The notes under the pieces are model-generated. The model did no database searches, had not been told where the DNA came from, and saw nothing but the letters and a program-made list of their open reading frames with translations. DNA of 64,000 bases from Ianthella basta (lineage: Eukaryota; Porifera; Demospongiae; Verongiida; Ianthellidae). The position numbers and the translations under genes were made by a program. The stretch covers positions 3,357,701 through 3,421,700 of the forward strand of contig OZ025886.1 of the NCBI GenBank assembly GCA_964019415.1, read 5' to 3'. Every line of letters starts with the position of its first letter. Position 1 is the stretch's first letter. Of the stretch, positions 1 through 12,400 are shown in pieces.

Positions 1-876
1 ACTGTGCTGGGATACTGAGTGGATGCTCTATTTTTATCGACTGATTGACTTGATATAGGAGAGAATTCTAGAGTCTTTCACAGGGTACAAATTTAATGAA
101 AACAGAATGTTTCAGCCATGGAGGACTTCTTCAGCTATTAGTACACCGTCTAACAGCTGAAGGAGGCATGCAACCCAAATATTGAGCAAGTTCATTGACT
201 TTATGCTTTGTATGTAAACTCCCCTGATTTTAAGTTCAATGTACATGGTAATGAACCACTATATACAGTAACCTCTACAGTGTGGACATCCCTACAATCA
301 GGACACTTTCCTTATTCCTGAAGGGTGTCCACATTATTGCCATTGTATTTAGCTCTTAAATACTATGTGAGTAGGGAATATACTCATATAAGTAAGCAAA
401 ATAGTAGTGTTAGTGACAAATGTACTCACAAATATACTCATACGTAGTAATGTACTGTACAGATCAACGATATTCTGCATCTGAATGTGCGAAATTGTCT
501 TCATAGTTTAACCTGTGGAAACGTGTCCAGAGAGAAGATACCTTGTGGTTGTAGTCACAGTAAAGTGGCTGGAATCAAAGGATGTCTAAGACTAAACCTT
601 CCTAGCCTTGCACTTTGGACATCCTATAATCATAGAAATTTGGATCTTATGCCTTAGCTCCAGGCCAATGGTTTACCTCAAGGTAAACGACGTACCTGCC
701 CTGACCCCAACTGTATGTTCACACATGTACTTGTGACTGATGTAAGTCTGTGCAACAGACACATGTATGTTGTAGCCCTACTGTGTGTCATGTATGCAGC
801 CCTACTGTATATCACATATTACAGCTACTGTACTCAATACATTATCAATGGAAGGATCCCCCATCTCTCTTGGTAG
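1..876. other. Non-coding stretch upstream of the first visible CTH exon
   Basis: I see no exon here that fits cystathionine gamma-lyase, in particular not the exon with the PLP-binding lysine (SATKY-like motif), which must lie further left. The stretch is most likely the intron preceding the exon at 877, which has a TAG acceptor just before it. No repeat or RNA gene was recognised. Confidence 0.5.
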
Positions 877-3800
877 GCCATGCTGATGTTCTGATGGGAG
901 TTCTATGCACCAGTAATGATGAGCTGGCTAAGAAGTTAAACTTTCTGCAGCTTGGTGAGCTAAATGATGTCAAGCATGTGCAGCAAGTTGCTATTGATTG
1001 TATTCTCTGTGCTGTAGCTGTGGGCTGTGTTCCCAGTCCCTTTGATTGCTACTTGGCCAACAGAGGACTGAAGACACTGCACCTGAGGATGCGTGAACAT
1101 GAAAAGAATGCTACAGCTATTGCCAAATACCTTGAGAAGTCACCCTTTGTGGTACAAGTGTTTTATCCAGGTAATTGCTAGGACAGGACTATTGCAGACA
1201 GGGCTGCTGAGAGTGACTTGCATCCTAGCATGTTGATTACGTCATATACTATTTGACATTCAAAACTTACACTTCCACATTATTAGTATTGTACTATAAT
1301 TCAAGACTCTTACTCCATTAACTACCCCTCTTTCAAGCCAAGACCCTAACTCTTGCTTACTACTCAGTCTGAGAAGACACTCTAATACTGAATTTTAATT
1401 GCTAGGAATATGGCAGATTTGTAAGTTAATTGTGACACATACCGTATGAGTATAAAGAAAATAACAGGGAGGATTGATGTTCACCACTGCTGCATGATCT
1501 TGGTGTAACTGTGATCACTGAGTACATATAGTGCTTGTCACTTCTGCTTTCTATTGCACTGTACAGGCCTGCCTTCGCACCCTCAGCATGAATTGGCCAA
1601 AAAGCAGTGCAAAGGGTTTGGCGGAATGGTTTCATTTAGGATAAAGGGAGAGCTTGCCAACAGCAAGGCATTTTTACAGAGTGTGAAGGTACGTATGCAT
1701 CTAAAAAGGTTGTTATCAAGATCTTGTCATGAATTACAATAGTACCAATATGAGGGCCTTCCATGGCGTATTAAAGTTAGTGATCAGTTGCACATCTGAT
1801 ATCTTTTAATGTCACAATAAACACTGCTCATTGGTCTATCTACATAACCAATCATATTGTATTTCATTTAATTTGCAAGAGGCAATGTGTTGTGGGCAGC
1901 CTGTTGTATGATCATATACGTAACTGTATCATATATGTCCCAAGTTACTGATGTCCAGTTATAATTGCAAGTTTGTTATGTCGCAATGCAAAGTCAGTTG
2001 GTGTCAGGGTGCAATGTTGCTTTGGAAGTATGAAATGCACTAGTTTCATCTTGTAGATATATGGCAACACTGAAAGCCTGTACAGTGCCCTGTGTTTTTA
2101 ACTCTGCAATTACTGTATGTCCCCTTACCCCATTTTGCATGTACTAAAGATCCAGGTTTCTTGCAAACCACTTTGTCCACTGAACTGAATATGTGCATAA
2201 TATACATTTCTGCAGATCTTCACACTGGCAGAAAGCCTGGGTGGCTATGAGAGCCTGGTAGAATTGCCGTAAGTGAGGAATGTGTATATGGTACCACTTT
2301 GCCCAGCTGTATGTATGCCAACTTAGCCTCATTAGGGGTAGGGGTAGGGTTAGGTTCATCACTAAATAACACTTTCACAGCAATGGGTCTGTACCATGTC
2401 AATGTTATGTAAGTCAGTAAAACAGCTTGACAGCTCAGTAAGGGGTGCTGTCAAGGGACGACTGCCTTGGCTGGCCGAAGACATGAAACTCCTGCCATTC
2501 AGCAGTCTGTGTGAGCTGCTTGAGGCAATTTAGAAGTGGCATGGCCAGGAGTTGAAGGTGAAGATAATGTCACGAGTGAAGCGACAAAGCAATGTTTTCT
2601 TACATGTGGTGTATGCACGTTTTTCTGTAACTGGACCTCAAGAATGATGACACCTTTGTAAGTCCTACACTCTGAGGCAACAAAGGTTTAGGAGGGTTGC
2701 ATATCTATGTAGATTTCACAGTGAGTCACGTGCTATGCCGTAATATCGAAGCACTGTACAAATAATGAACGAAGCCATGACATTTCAACAGACATACGTA
2801 GTCAATTGGTACTGTACAAAGATAATGTTATGTAAACGTTCCAATCAGAGATAACCTGTGCTTTGCAGCTGATACCAATTAGCATCATCTTTCATATTCA
2901 GTGTATCAGATAATTGTTTATGATTGCAGAGTATCATCAAATGATTCAGACTTTTGTATAATGGTGGTCCACAGGAATGTTTCACTTGCCTTAATACACT
3001 GAGAATGTTCACTTACAGCGTTGGTAGCTAGCATCACTAATAGTAGCTTCAACAAAGTAACAACCTCCACATGAGGTTTGTGTGATAGGCCCATTTTTTA
3101 ATATTATATATCACCATTCAGGGATAGTGACTTGCTGATGCAGTTGGACTACAAACATAGCAGAAGGCCTGTAAGCAGGCACATAATTATCATGATAAAT
3201 TGGACCCTATCCTGTTTTTTGGGTCTTCTAAGCACTTAAAAACATTGCTACTTCTTTCCTCAATGTATTTTGGAGTAGGGTAAGGGGTATGTAGTTTAAT
3301 GGCTACAACTGCTGCAATGAAACTTGTAAATTATGGTTGGTGAACCAGAAAATGGCATTGCCGTGTCCGTACTGGCTGTACCACCTCCAATGGCCCTGCT
3401 ATGGAATCTAGATATACTATGTCACTAAGTACCAACTGAACTATGGGGTTTTCAGAGCATGCATGGTGATACCACTTGGAAAATTATTTCAAGATTTTGG
3501 GGTGCAGGTCACCTACGATGCTTTAATCTCACATATTTCTTCTGCTGTACCTCTGAAATGGCCTACTGTAAGTGCAAGGGTAATGCAACCTGTGTAAGTT
3601 GTCAAAACATTGTTTTGTGATCTCTATTTGCAGATCTGTGATGACCCATGCTTCTGTTCCACCTGAACAGAGAAAAGTACTTGGCATTACTGACACACTG
3701 GTGAGAACTGATCAATCTGACAGCAAATATGAACTGCATTTGTATGTCCTTAGCAATGTCCTCATTCATAGTCATGCTGATATGTAATATTGCAGTGTAT

Positions 3801-6800
3801 AGCCACAATGATTTTGGGAAACTAAAGTTGCCTATGTGTTGTTTTCAGTTTTAGTTAGTCATTCCTCTGTTCATAAACTGGTATACGTACATATACACAC
3901 TACTGTATTAACTTTCTACAGACATACGTAGTAGTGTAAGATCACCTGTTATCACTTTGTACTGTTTTCCTCCAACTATGCCCTATATTGAGCCATGCAA
4001 CCTGTTTCACATATTGATAGAAAGTATTACACTTCTTCTATCCACATGTGGTAGAGGTACAGTATGCAGCTATCTGTTTTGAGCCAACCAGGACCAATCT
4101 CATATGTGCACCAAAATTGGTCTTACATATTAAGGATAACTTATTAAATCTAGTTGTGGATAGCACCGCAGTTGTACTTATGCTTGCATGATTCGTGTGT
4201 GTCAGGCTCCATGCCATGCAACTACATGCCATGGATTTCATCTGAGCCACACTTTCATGATCATTGTGTAAGTGCTGGAGGACTCTCTTCTCAACTTTGT
4301 AGGCACCACGACATGGCCTTCATGGAATTCATCATGTCGGGGAAAAAAACAGCCTTAACTCAGTAGTAACACTGGTAGGCCACCCAAAACAAGTGTAATG
4401 CATTCCTTGACTCACCTGAGCATGGTTTCTAGAACAAGCACCCAGCTTTGATGCCTTGATTTCATCATCATCCTTAACCAGATGACTTTATCTCCTTGTC
4501 AAGTAGCCAAAAAGTACAAATATATAGTAATGCTGTCATTCATATAGCAGTAACTGTTATATACAAACGATAGGGAGATAATTGGAAAAGTTATCCCGCC
4601 ATCTTTTCCTGGGTCACCCATGTGGTCTCCTACGTACATACCTCTCACTTCATCCATGTACCCTTTCTTCACCAATCTGTCCTCACTCATTGCATCCATG
4701 TTCCTTACACTTCCTTTGCTTCTCCTCACTATGTTTGTCCATCACTGCTTCTTAATTGTTTGAGTGCCTTCCTCACCTCCTCAATTCTTACTCTATCCAT
4801 CCTGTCACACCTTCTACCCTTCTCAGACACATCTTCTCAAAGGCTTGCAGCTTGCTTTCATGCCCCTCTGTAGTGTACATGTGTCACACGCATGAAGTAA
4901 TGTGGGCATTACCATAGCATTCAATACTCTCATTTTGGTTTCCTCCTGCAAGTCTCCTTCTTTCCAGTATTTCCTTTCTCATTGCCCCCACCACTCTTGC
5001 TGCTGCTCCAATTCTCTGTTCTATTTTTTGTCGCCACATCCACCATCTGCACTAATTGTCACTCTGAGTATTTTAGCTTCTTCACTTCTTCAACATCTTC
5101 CCTGTTCACATATACCACACATTCTTCACCTGTCCTGCTTCCCCATCATTACTTTTGTTTACCCCCAATGCATTTTCATTCTCCATTTCTCCATTTCTGC
5201 ATTCATCTCCACTAGGTGTCTTTTCATATCTTCCTTCTTCCCTGTGCATACAACTTTGTCATCTGCAAAGAGTAGTACCCGAACACAAAGCTTCAGCTGT
5301 TTGGCCCATATTGTAGCATGCAGCATGCAGTGAAGCTTCATCCAGGAGGTGAATTTAATGGCAGGCATTGAAAACTAGATTCACCAAATGGAAGGCAATT
5401 GCATGTAATGATACAAACCCAGGTGGGTATTGATCGTCACAAGTTCCTTAGACTGTTACACCTGCATCAGGTCCAGGGGTGCTGAAACGCTGACCACCAG
5501 CCAGGGAAGCAGACACTCTTTAGGCTTTGGAATGGGGTGCTGATTTACGTCCAAGGCTGGGTTCACAGTGTCCTTAACGTCATCACAGATGCAGAACATT
5601 GTATCCCTATTCAGAATGGCCATGATAGGGGTAGCCTAGCAGATGAACTCCATCTGCACCTTCTGCCTCAAGATGCTCCAGGTGCAGCAGCATCCCTGAT
5701 TGCAAGTGGTACTGGTCGTGGTCTGATAAACCTTGTTTGTGCCTGTTTCTTCATAGCTCATGTTGGAGAGCCAGTCCTTCCCAAACAAGACAGGTCCACA
5801 GCTCATACACACTTGCCAATGACAGGTCATGCTTCTGGTTCCCATACACAACACTCACTCACAATGTTCTGACCACTCTGATCCTCTGTACTGTGTGCAT
5901 GTGCAGGATGACCTTGGATGACTGGAGCTGGGCTTGGGGAAACAGGTCCTGCTGTTCTTTTGCCGTGACATTACTGATACTAACTCCATGAGCAATGGAA
6001 CCCCATTCACCTGCACGTCCACCGTGCTGAGTGCCCCCTTCCCAGGCAAAGCAGCAGAAGGTCCTCTTCCACTTCGGAGTCCGCCAATATCAACTAATGG
6101 CTTTCACCACAGTACCAGCTTTCCTCTGTTCTACTGGCAGACTTCTGTGAGTGACACAATCTAGGAAGGTGACCATTCTTGTGGCATTTGTGGGATCATT
6201 CCTTCACGGCAGAAAACTTCTTGGATCATTTCCTGCACGGTAAACACATTCAACTCTGCTGTTCTTGGCTCTGGGCAATCCTCAGAGTCTTGTCCATGAG
6301 CAATTGCTTCTGGTAGTCTGCTTCTCAGATGACACACTAGGCGATCTCTTGAGGACTCACTCAAGAATGCACTAAACTCACAGGAGACTGCCCTCCTTCT
6401 GCTCAGCTAAGAATATGGACACTGATTCCTCCTTTTGCTCAGCTAAGAATATGGACACTGATTCCCTTGATTGTTGTTGATGCTGCTAGAACTGGTAGCG
6501 TGCTGCAGTATCACCTTCTTCGCCTCAAAGTGCTCTTGCAGAGCCTCCATTGGTTCCTGCAGGGTCTTTGCTACCAGTTTAGATGAGTTAATAAGTTCCT
6601 TAGTAGTAATTAGATCTCTCGACCAATCACATTCAGACTTGGGGCAGACCACAGCTTGCTTCTTGCTGCAATTACAATTTCACACATTCCAGATACACCG
6701 TGATGGATTTGATGTCTGGGTTGAACTGTTCCAATATCCCGAGAGCAGTGCCAGCCATGGTAGCTCCATCAATTGCAACAGTACTGGCCAGATTACATTT

Positions 6801-7422
6801 TGCACGTGATGATATGATGTAAGAATAGTTTTGTAACATAGTACCAGCATACACAGCAATATGTCATGTTTTGGTTGTGTCAGGCAAGTCACTTGAAAGA
6901 AACTCTTAATGTTTTACTATAGCTGGAGGCAAGATCTAGATCAGGTGTTCTGATTGTCTGAAACGATAGTCATCTCCTTACAACAGATTTCTGCACAGTG
7001 GTCCCAAACATCGATATATTCCATGGCGCTCTCATTGGTTACCTTTGAGTGACTCCTCAGCACACAAGGCCTGCATATTTGTTGATAAATCCTCATTCTG
7101 CCACTTTAACTCACTTAACACCCTGTAATGTGAGTTATAACCCTACTCTTGGCAGCATGGTTAGACTAGCTTCCTTGATCCAGTTCAACATGTGTATGTC
7201 TATGTGCTAACCTGTGTTTTACCCATTTGTGTAGTTGATTCTTGAGGAAGGGGTACAAAAGAGGCATTCACCTCTCCAATGTCATGTATACCCAATTTCT
7301 ATGTACCAGTTTTCTTATTGCAGTTATCCACTGCATTGTTCTAGATTCGCTTGTCTGTGGGACTTGAAGATGTTGAAGATCTCATCGCAGACTTGGAGCA
7401 GGCATTGCAGAAGTCATACTAA
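877..7422 (+). CDS. CTH: Cystathionine gamma-lyase, 3' six exons (5' end outside window)
   Basis: A PLP-dependent enzyme of the transsulfuration pathway that cleaves cystathionine to cysteine, 2-oxobutyrate and ammonia and can also make H2S; cytosolic. Exons read: 877-954, 1018-1170, 1567-1688, 2216-2268, 3634-3700 and 7345-7422 (stop TAA). Reading phase is continuous across all junctions. Diagnostic family motifs in order are GHADVLMG, PSPFDCYLANRGLKTL, YPGLPSHPQHELAKKQC, GMVSF, FTLAESLGGYESL, MTHASVPPEQR and the C-terminal DTLIRLSVGLEDVEDL. The PLP lysine exon is not in the window. Intron 955-1017 is only 63 bp. The last intron (3701-7344) holds retroelement debris. The carboxyl end is normal for the family. 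Cystathionine gamma-synthase-like relatives are possible, but the motif set fits the animal lyase best. Confidence 0.93.
4520..5370 (-). mobile_element. Non-LTR retrotransposon (LINE) 3' fragment, degenerate
   Basis: On the minus strand the translation contains the reverse-transcriptase signature LLFADDKVV near 5250-5280. It is followed by the long C-terminal region typical of animal LINEs, including LQAFE and LRRVEG-like stretches and a PRKRW-like end near 4570-4620. The reading frame is broken by several stops and shifts, so this is a dead copy. It lies antisense in the last CTH intron. The same C-terminal pattern recurs in the longer copy at 13600-15190, so both belong to one or to related families. 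Confidence 0.75.
5540..6840 (-). mobile_element. Ty3/gypsy-type LTR retrotransposon relic (gag and protease region)
   Basis: Read on the minus strand from right to left. A gag-like start (LGILEQFNPDI...SITVYLE) lies at about 6680-6800. Broken gag text (SSRDRLVCHLRSRLPEA) follows at 6230-6365. A retropepsin-like segment (VQVNGVPLLMELVSVMS, apparently missing the catalytic Asp-Thr-Gly) lies at 5940-6030. The post-protease motif GPVLFGKDWLSNM is at 5740-5790. Several frameshifts and stops make it non-functional. No LTRs or RT domain were identified. It sits antisense in the last CTH intron beside the LINE fragment. Confidence 0.72.
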
Positions 7423-8363
7423 ACAACATACATAATTGAAGGCAATATTGTATTAGATTATCGATTTGTAGACTTTACTTAGGCGTCGCTGAGGTATAGT
7501 AATCCTTACAGTTGTTGGAATATTATTTGAATTGACAAATACCACCAATAATCATTGTTTGTTTAAGGTATATTATATACTTGCTGTGATGTCTGTGATG
7601 GGAGGGACCATGACTACCAGGGGGCACCAAAGACAAGCTCCTTGGCTTCTGATACTATGTTTATTATGTATGTGCTTTGGGAGAAGAGGAAACCCATACT
7701 GTCAATGAGACTGATGCACAGAACTCTGTTAAGATGGCTCACATGCATGCACACTATTAGTTTGAAGCCTATCTTGCTGTTACAAATGTATAACCAGAGC
7801 TAGGCCTAGCTAGGTACGATGTAAGACTATACAATAATTTATGGCTATGAGATACAATACATGTATATTCAAATCATCATACAATGTATATACTACTATG
7901 TATATCTTATAAGGTAGGACTGGACCATTAGTTATAACTACCATGACTACAGTGGAACCACGTGTGCCATGTTCCATACTTTTCTCAATAGAACAAAATT
8001 TGGCTGGCATAAGGGTATTGGTGTGCTGAGGGAGTATATATATTATCACCACCAGATCCAGACTGAGCTGGCTCAGTGTCTGCATGAACTCTACTTGAAG
8101 CATCTAGGCCCCAGATTTGATATTGGCAGCGTAGCAAATTTTTACTCATGACTTACTTACATTTAAGTACTCATAGACCCAACTAACTAATTAATCACAG
8201 CAAAATTGAGATCAGACACAGAGAGACACATGCACAAGTGCTGTAATATATGCTATAAATAAGTTGAAAGAAGCCTATCCATAGATACTCTATCCTATCC
8301 GTGTCCTTCAGTTGTTCTTTGCCGCCGCCATTTGGCTACTTTTGTGGAAGCGCGCTAATAAAC

Positions 8364-8690
8364 TGGTGTATAAAAATTCCTTTAGAATTAAAAGGGATTT
8401 AGGAATGGCCAGCAGAATAAGCATAGAAACAAGCAACAGTAATTCAACGTCATGATAGACCACATTCCCGCGAAGCTCACTCTACATTCCTAATTTCCAG
8501 CTGCACGGACCCTTAATGTCTAGCTAGCTAGTCTATATGTAGCTAGCTGCAAGGAAATTAGGAATGTAGAGTGAACTTCGCGGGAATGTGGTCTATCACG
8601 GTGTTGAGTTGCTGTTGCTTTTTTCTATGCTTTTTCTGCTGGCCATTCTTAAATCCCTTAATTCTAAAGGAATTTCTATACACTAGTTTG
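8364..8690. repeat. Large fold-back (inverted) repeat, about 135-bp arms
   Basis: The left arm (about 8364-8498) and right arm (about 8553-8690) are near-perfect reverse complements, for example CATTCCCGCGAAG against CTTCGCGGGAATG. The central spacer of about 55 bp is rich in AGCTAGCT. The arm text ending in GCATAGAAACAAG-AACAG recurs as a single arm at about 13525-13595, so it is a dispersed non-autonomous element. No coding capacity. Confidence 0.8.
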
Positions 8691-9204
8691 TACAGTTTTT
8701 GCATATCCAAAGGACTGTGGCTACATCAGTTTATACTTGCGCTGACTAATATCCCTTCCTTAAATTATAGATGAATATTGTGCAGAACATCAAGCACAGT
8801 TATGCCACCCTAGATAAACCAGCTGTCGTGTTACCATAACTGTATACCAGAGCAACAAAATGGCGACATTGGGGTGTCTTAATACCCGGGGTAGACAATC
8901 TACCTACCCGTTCCAGCGCTGTACTTATCAGATTGCCACCGGCGCTCGGATCCTAGTCCTTCACGTCCGTACGCGAGTCGTCGTACACGACTTGGTTCGT
9001 AGGTGCCCTGTATCGTGCGCTAGTACAAAATTTAATGGGGTACGAGCAGCCAGACGCGCTTTTCTCATACCTGCAGTCCAGACGGGCTATGGCTGCACTG
9101 TTGTTTTCAATACTTTGAAAGAATCGTGTCCACGGCTTTCAATTGTTCTTTTTCGCCGCCGTTTGGCTACTTTCGTGGAAACGCGCTAATACATTAAGAT
9201 AGGA

Positions 9205-9221
9205 GACGCCATTTTATCGGG
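9205..9221 (+). promoter_or_regulatory. Possible core-promoter element (YY1-like GCCATTTT) of the integrin gene
   Basis: GACGCCATTTTAT-GGGC lies about 220 bp upstream of the integrin start codon. An almost identical 18-mer occurs at 63371-63388, just upstream of another candidate gene start. The reverse orientation AAAATGGCGTC spans the NDUFA11 start codon at 25371-25381. A YY1-type initiator is the usual reading of such a motif, but the role is inferred from position only. Confidence 0.4.
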
Positions 9222-9442
9222 CACATTCCTAAATACCGTCACGAGCGTGACGTCTGATACTAACGCCCCCTGTTTAAATCCCATCAGAGAAAGCCCTTCC
9301 CCTCTTTCTGTTCGTGCTCAAGGTGCGCGAACGCTAGCCCAGCTTTCTGCCCTGAGCACATTGCGGTCCCAAGATTCCAGAAGAAATCGTTAAAGTGCTT
9401 TTGTTGTGCCCACAGCATTTGTCGGCTGCACTCTGCCAGGGT

Positions 9443-12400
9443 ATGACCAGGATTAACCTGTGGTCGGCATGTACTTTATTGCTGGTGCTGGGGATTTATC
9501 CAGCCTCAGGACAAGGCAAGTGACACTAGCATTTAATCCGCCGTCCCCACTTTGTGCAGGAAGCCCCGCTATGTTGGTAATTATATCCTTAGACGGAGCT
9601 GTCACACACTCTGTAAGGCCATGCGAATTTGATTCACAGTTTATCGTGCAATACATTTGTAAAGGGCATGAGGTTGGGAGGTCATTTTCATTATTCATCA
9701 TAAGCATCTATAGCTATTAAAACACACCATAATGCATCATTAGCTGGCGATATATATATATTATCTGATTAGGAGCTGTCTGCACAGTAGCTATGGGTAT
9801 GATGGGCCTGGCAGGTAAGGACAGCCTGCTAGCTAAATGGTGATATTTTCGCTCTGCATGGATTGGTAGAGTTAACCTGTAGCTGGTGGTGACCTAAATA
9901 ATGAATAGTGAAAGTTGGAGAGGCTGGGTAAAAATGCATGCTTGCGGGGACCAAAACTGTGAATCGAATTTGCCTAGTCTAATGGGCATTTTCTAGTGTT
10001 CGTCTGAAAGACTGTGAATACACTGCTTTTAGGGTAGGGAGCATATCTGGATTGACATGTGCACTGTGCAATATATCTGCTCTGTATAATGTTGCATGCC
10101 ATTTTACTGATGATGATGCACATCAGACGTATAGAGGTTCTAGCTCACTAGACTCAGTGCAAAAGAACAGGCATCCCATGTATCCTTTCTAAAGCATTCT
10201 TATAGCTGGCCCTTGCTTTGACACTTCTGCTTGGTTTGCCACCAGGTTCATTATCTCCACTATTCAGGTAATCTGCTGCAATGGGTTTAAAGCAGCAGTC
10301 TTTAACCCTATTTTCAGACAGCACGGTAGTGCTGTCTATGTAGGGATGGTCATGGTTGTTTGTATGCTGTAATACAAACGAAAGTAGCGCTATTCCTGAA
10401 CAGAAGCAAGAACTGACAAAAGGAGCCGCCAGTGAGGAAGGAAGGCTGTACAGTTTACATAGCTAATCTTACTTCCAAGCGCCAGGGCACCGTCGAGTCG
10501 ACGCCTTTTTCCATGTTTCGTCTTCTTCTTCTTCTTCTTTTTTTTATTTCAGCTGCAGCTCACGAACGATAAGGAGTAAGAGTATAATTTATCCACAGTT
10601 CTATGACACTTTCGGCAGGTAAGTGCCTTTTGCAGGTTATAGGGCTCTGCAAGCCAGTCCATAAATGGAGGTTTCCCAGCCTTCATGAGACGTTGCTAGG
10701 TGTAAGATGTCATTTTACAATGAGGTAATCACATGTACAACAGTTGGTCGTTCCTCTTTCAAGTTTTGGGCCAATAGCCCCACAACACGGACAGATGAGT
10801 GCTTGCAAGTGTATACGCCACAAGCTTCGACTGCTGTTAGCCAGCGCGCCATTTAGAAGGACATCCATGGTGGTTGTGCTAGTGTGGCAAGCCAGCTCCT
10901 TCCCCCATTGTGCAATACTGCAAGAAGGAAAGGGTCTGGTCTAACTCCTATGTAGGTTTTGTGCAGAATCTGACTTTCAGGAATGACCAATCAGATTGCA
11001 TAACGCGTGTAAAACTCGTTTGCCACGCATACAATCAAACGCAACGATGACAATAAGTACCATTATAACATTCTATTGCAGCATGCTGGCTAGCCTATGT
11101 TACGGCAGCAACGGTTGAGCCGTGGGGATGCGTACCAGATTGGTTTCTGCTTCAGAGAGGAGAGTAAAAGCACAGGAACGCTTGAACAATTCACGATTCC
11201 AGCCATTGTAATTCTTGTGCACTTGCGTTAAATGTTGCGAGTATGTGTTAACTCTGCCCCGATTGCACAGCTTCATTATACGTAGGAGTTATTCCAGACC
11301 TTAATTTCTCTTGGAAATGTGGTCTGGCCCTCAGACTATAGTTGTGCCAGTGGGCTGCCATTTTAATTACTACAAGGTAGCTTCTGGTGGACTTTCCGAG
11401 TTTGTGCGGAGCCCAGGTCCTAGCTGCCACTTAGGTTTCACTCCAGAATAAATACATGAGGGCCATATACCTGCATTGCTGTCCTGTGGTTGTGGCAATG
11501 TATCATATCTGAGCTTATGCTCCATAAAAAGTGCAGAAACAAGAAAGAATAAAAATTCCTACAAAAACTACAAAAGATGTAGGGCTGGCATAAAAAGTAC
11601 AGAAACAAGGAAAGGCTATTCACCATTGTCCCTACATGCAAGAGTGTAGTACTATATACAGTAGTGCAGCACTCTTCAATGTAGGGACAATGATGAATGC
11701 TCCACTGTGTAGTAGCCTTTCCTTGTTTCTGTATTTTTTATGCCAGTCCTACATCTTTAGTAGTTTTTGTAGGAAATTTTATTCTTTCTTTTTAACAAGT
11801 ATGAAGGAAATATAGCATTTCTTGGTGCTTGGTGATTATATAAGTGACAGGTCTACACAAGGGGTGTATTGGTCTACATTATGTCCACGGAGTCTGTCAA
11901 ACTGCAAACATGAGATTCCCTGAGAATGAAAGCAGGTGTTCTTATTCCTATTTCCTGTGTGCATTTATACTGTATTTACTGTATAATTTTTGTTACGCAT
12001 TAATGTATGGCCATTATGCACCTCTTGTGTATGAAGTGTATGAATTCTTTCATATTGTGCGTAGATCACTGTGGCAACCAGAAGACATGCTCTGACTGCA
12101 TTGCTAGCCCTGACTGTGGCTGGTGTAAAGATGGTGTGAGTGTCCTTTTCTATATGACTGTATCTGTCAATTGATTTCAGGTTGCTTGTTCTGGGAATGT
12201 AAAACGGGAAATCAAACTGACCAACCAAAATTGCCATACCCTGTGATGTAGGCGGTTTTGATTTGGTCAGCTTGATTTCCTGTTTTACATTCATGGGACA
12301 AGTAACCTGAAATCAAAAGTAATTGCACACAGAGGATAGAGATTGCATGTTGCTGCTTTTACTACATGTGTCACATGATGTGTACTCTTGCAGAATTTCC

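Larger units (their letters stand above)
7423..9442. other. Intergenic region between CTH and the integrin beta gene
   Basis: It holds the CTH 3' flank, a large inverted repeat (8364-8690), a diverged direct repeat (8301-8360 and 9126-9191) and the probable integrin promoter. Short ORFs here have no family resemblance and I do not call them genes. Confidence 0.6.

Noticed and set aside
4902-5333. 143-codon serine/proline-rich open frame on the plus strand
   Set aside because: It is the antisense of the LINE reverse-transcriptase fragment.
5855-6164. Plus-strand frames over the gypsy relic
   Set aside because: Antisense of the gag-protease region, without independent support.
11965-12294. 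109-codon open frame on the minus strand
   Set aside because: It covers the integrin PSI exon in antisense and a hairpin repeat; no family match.
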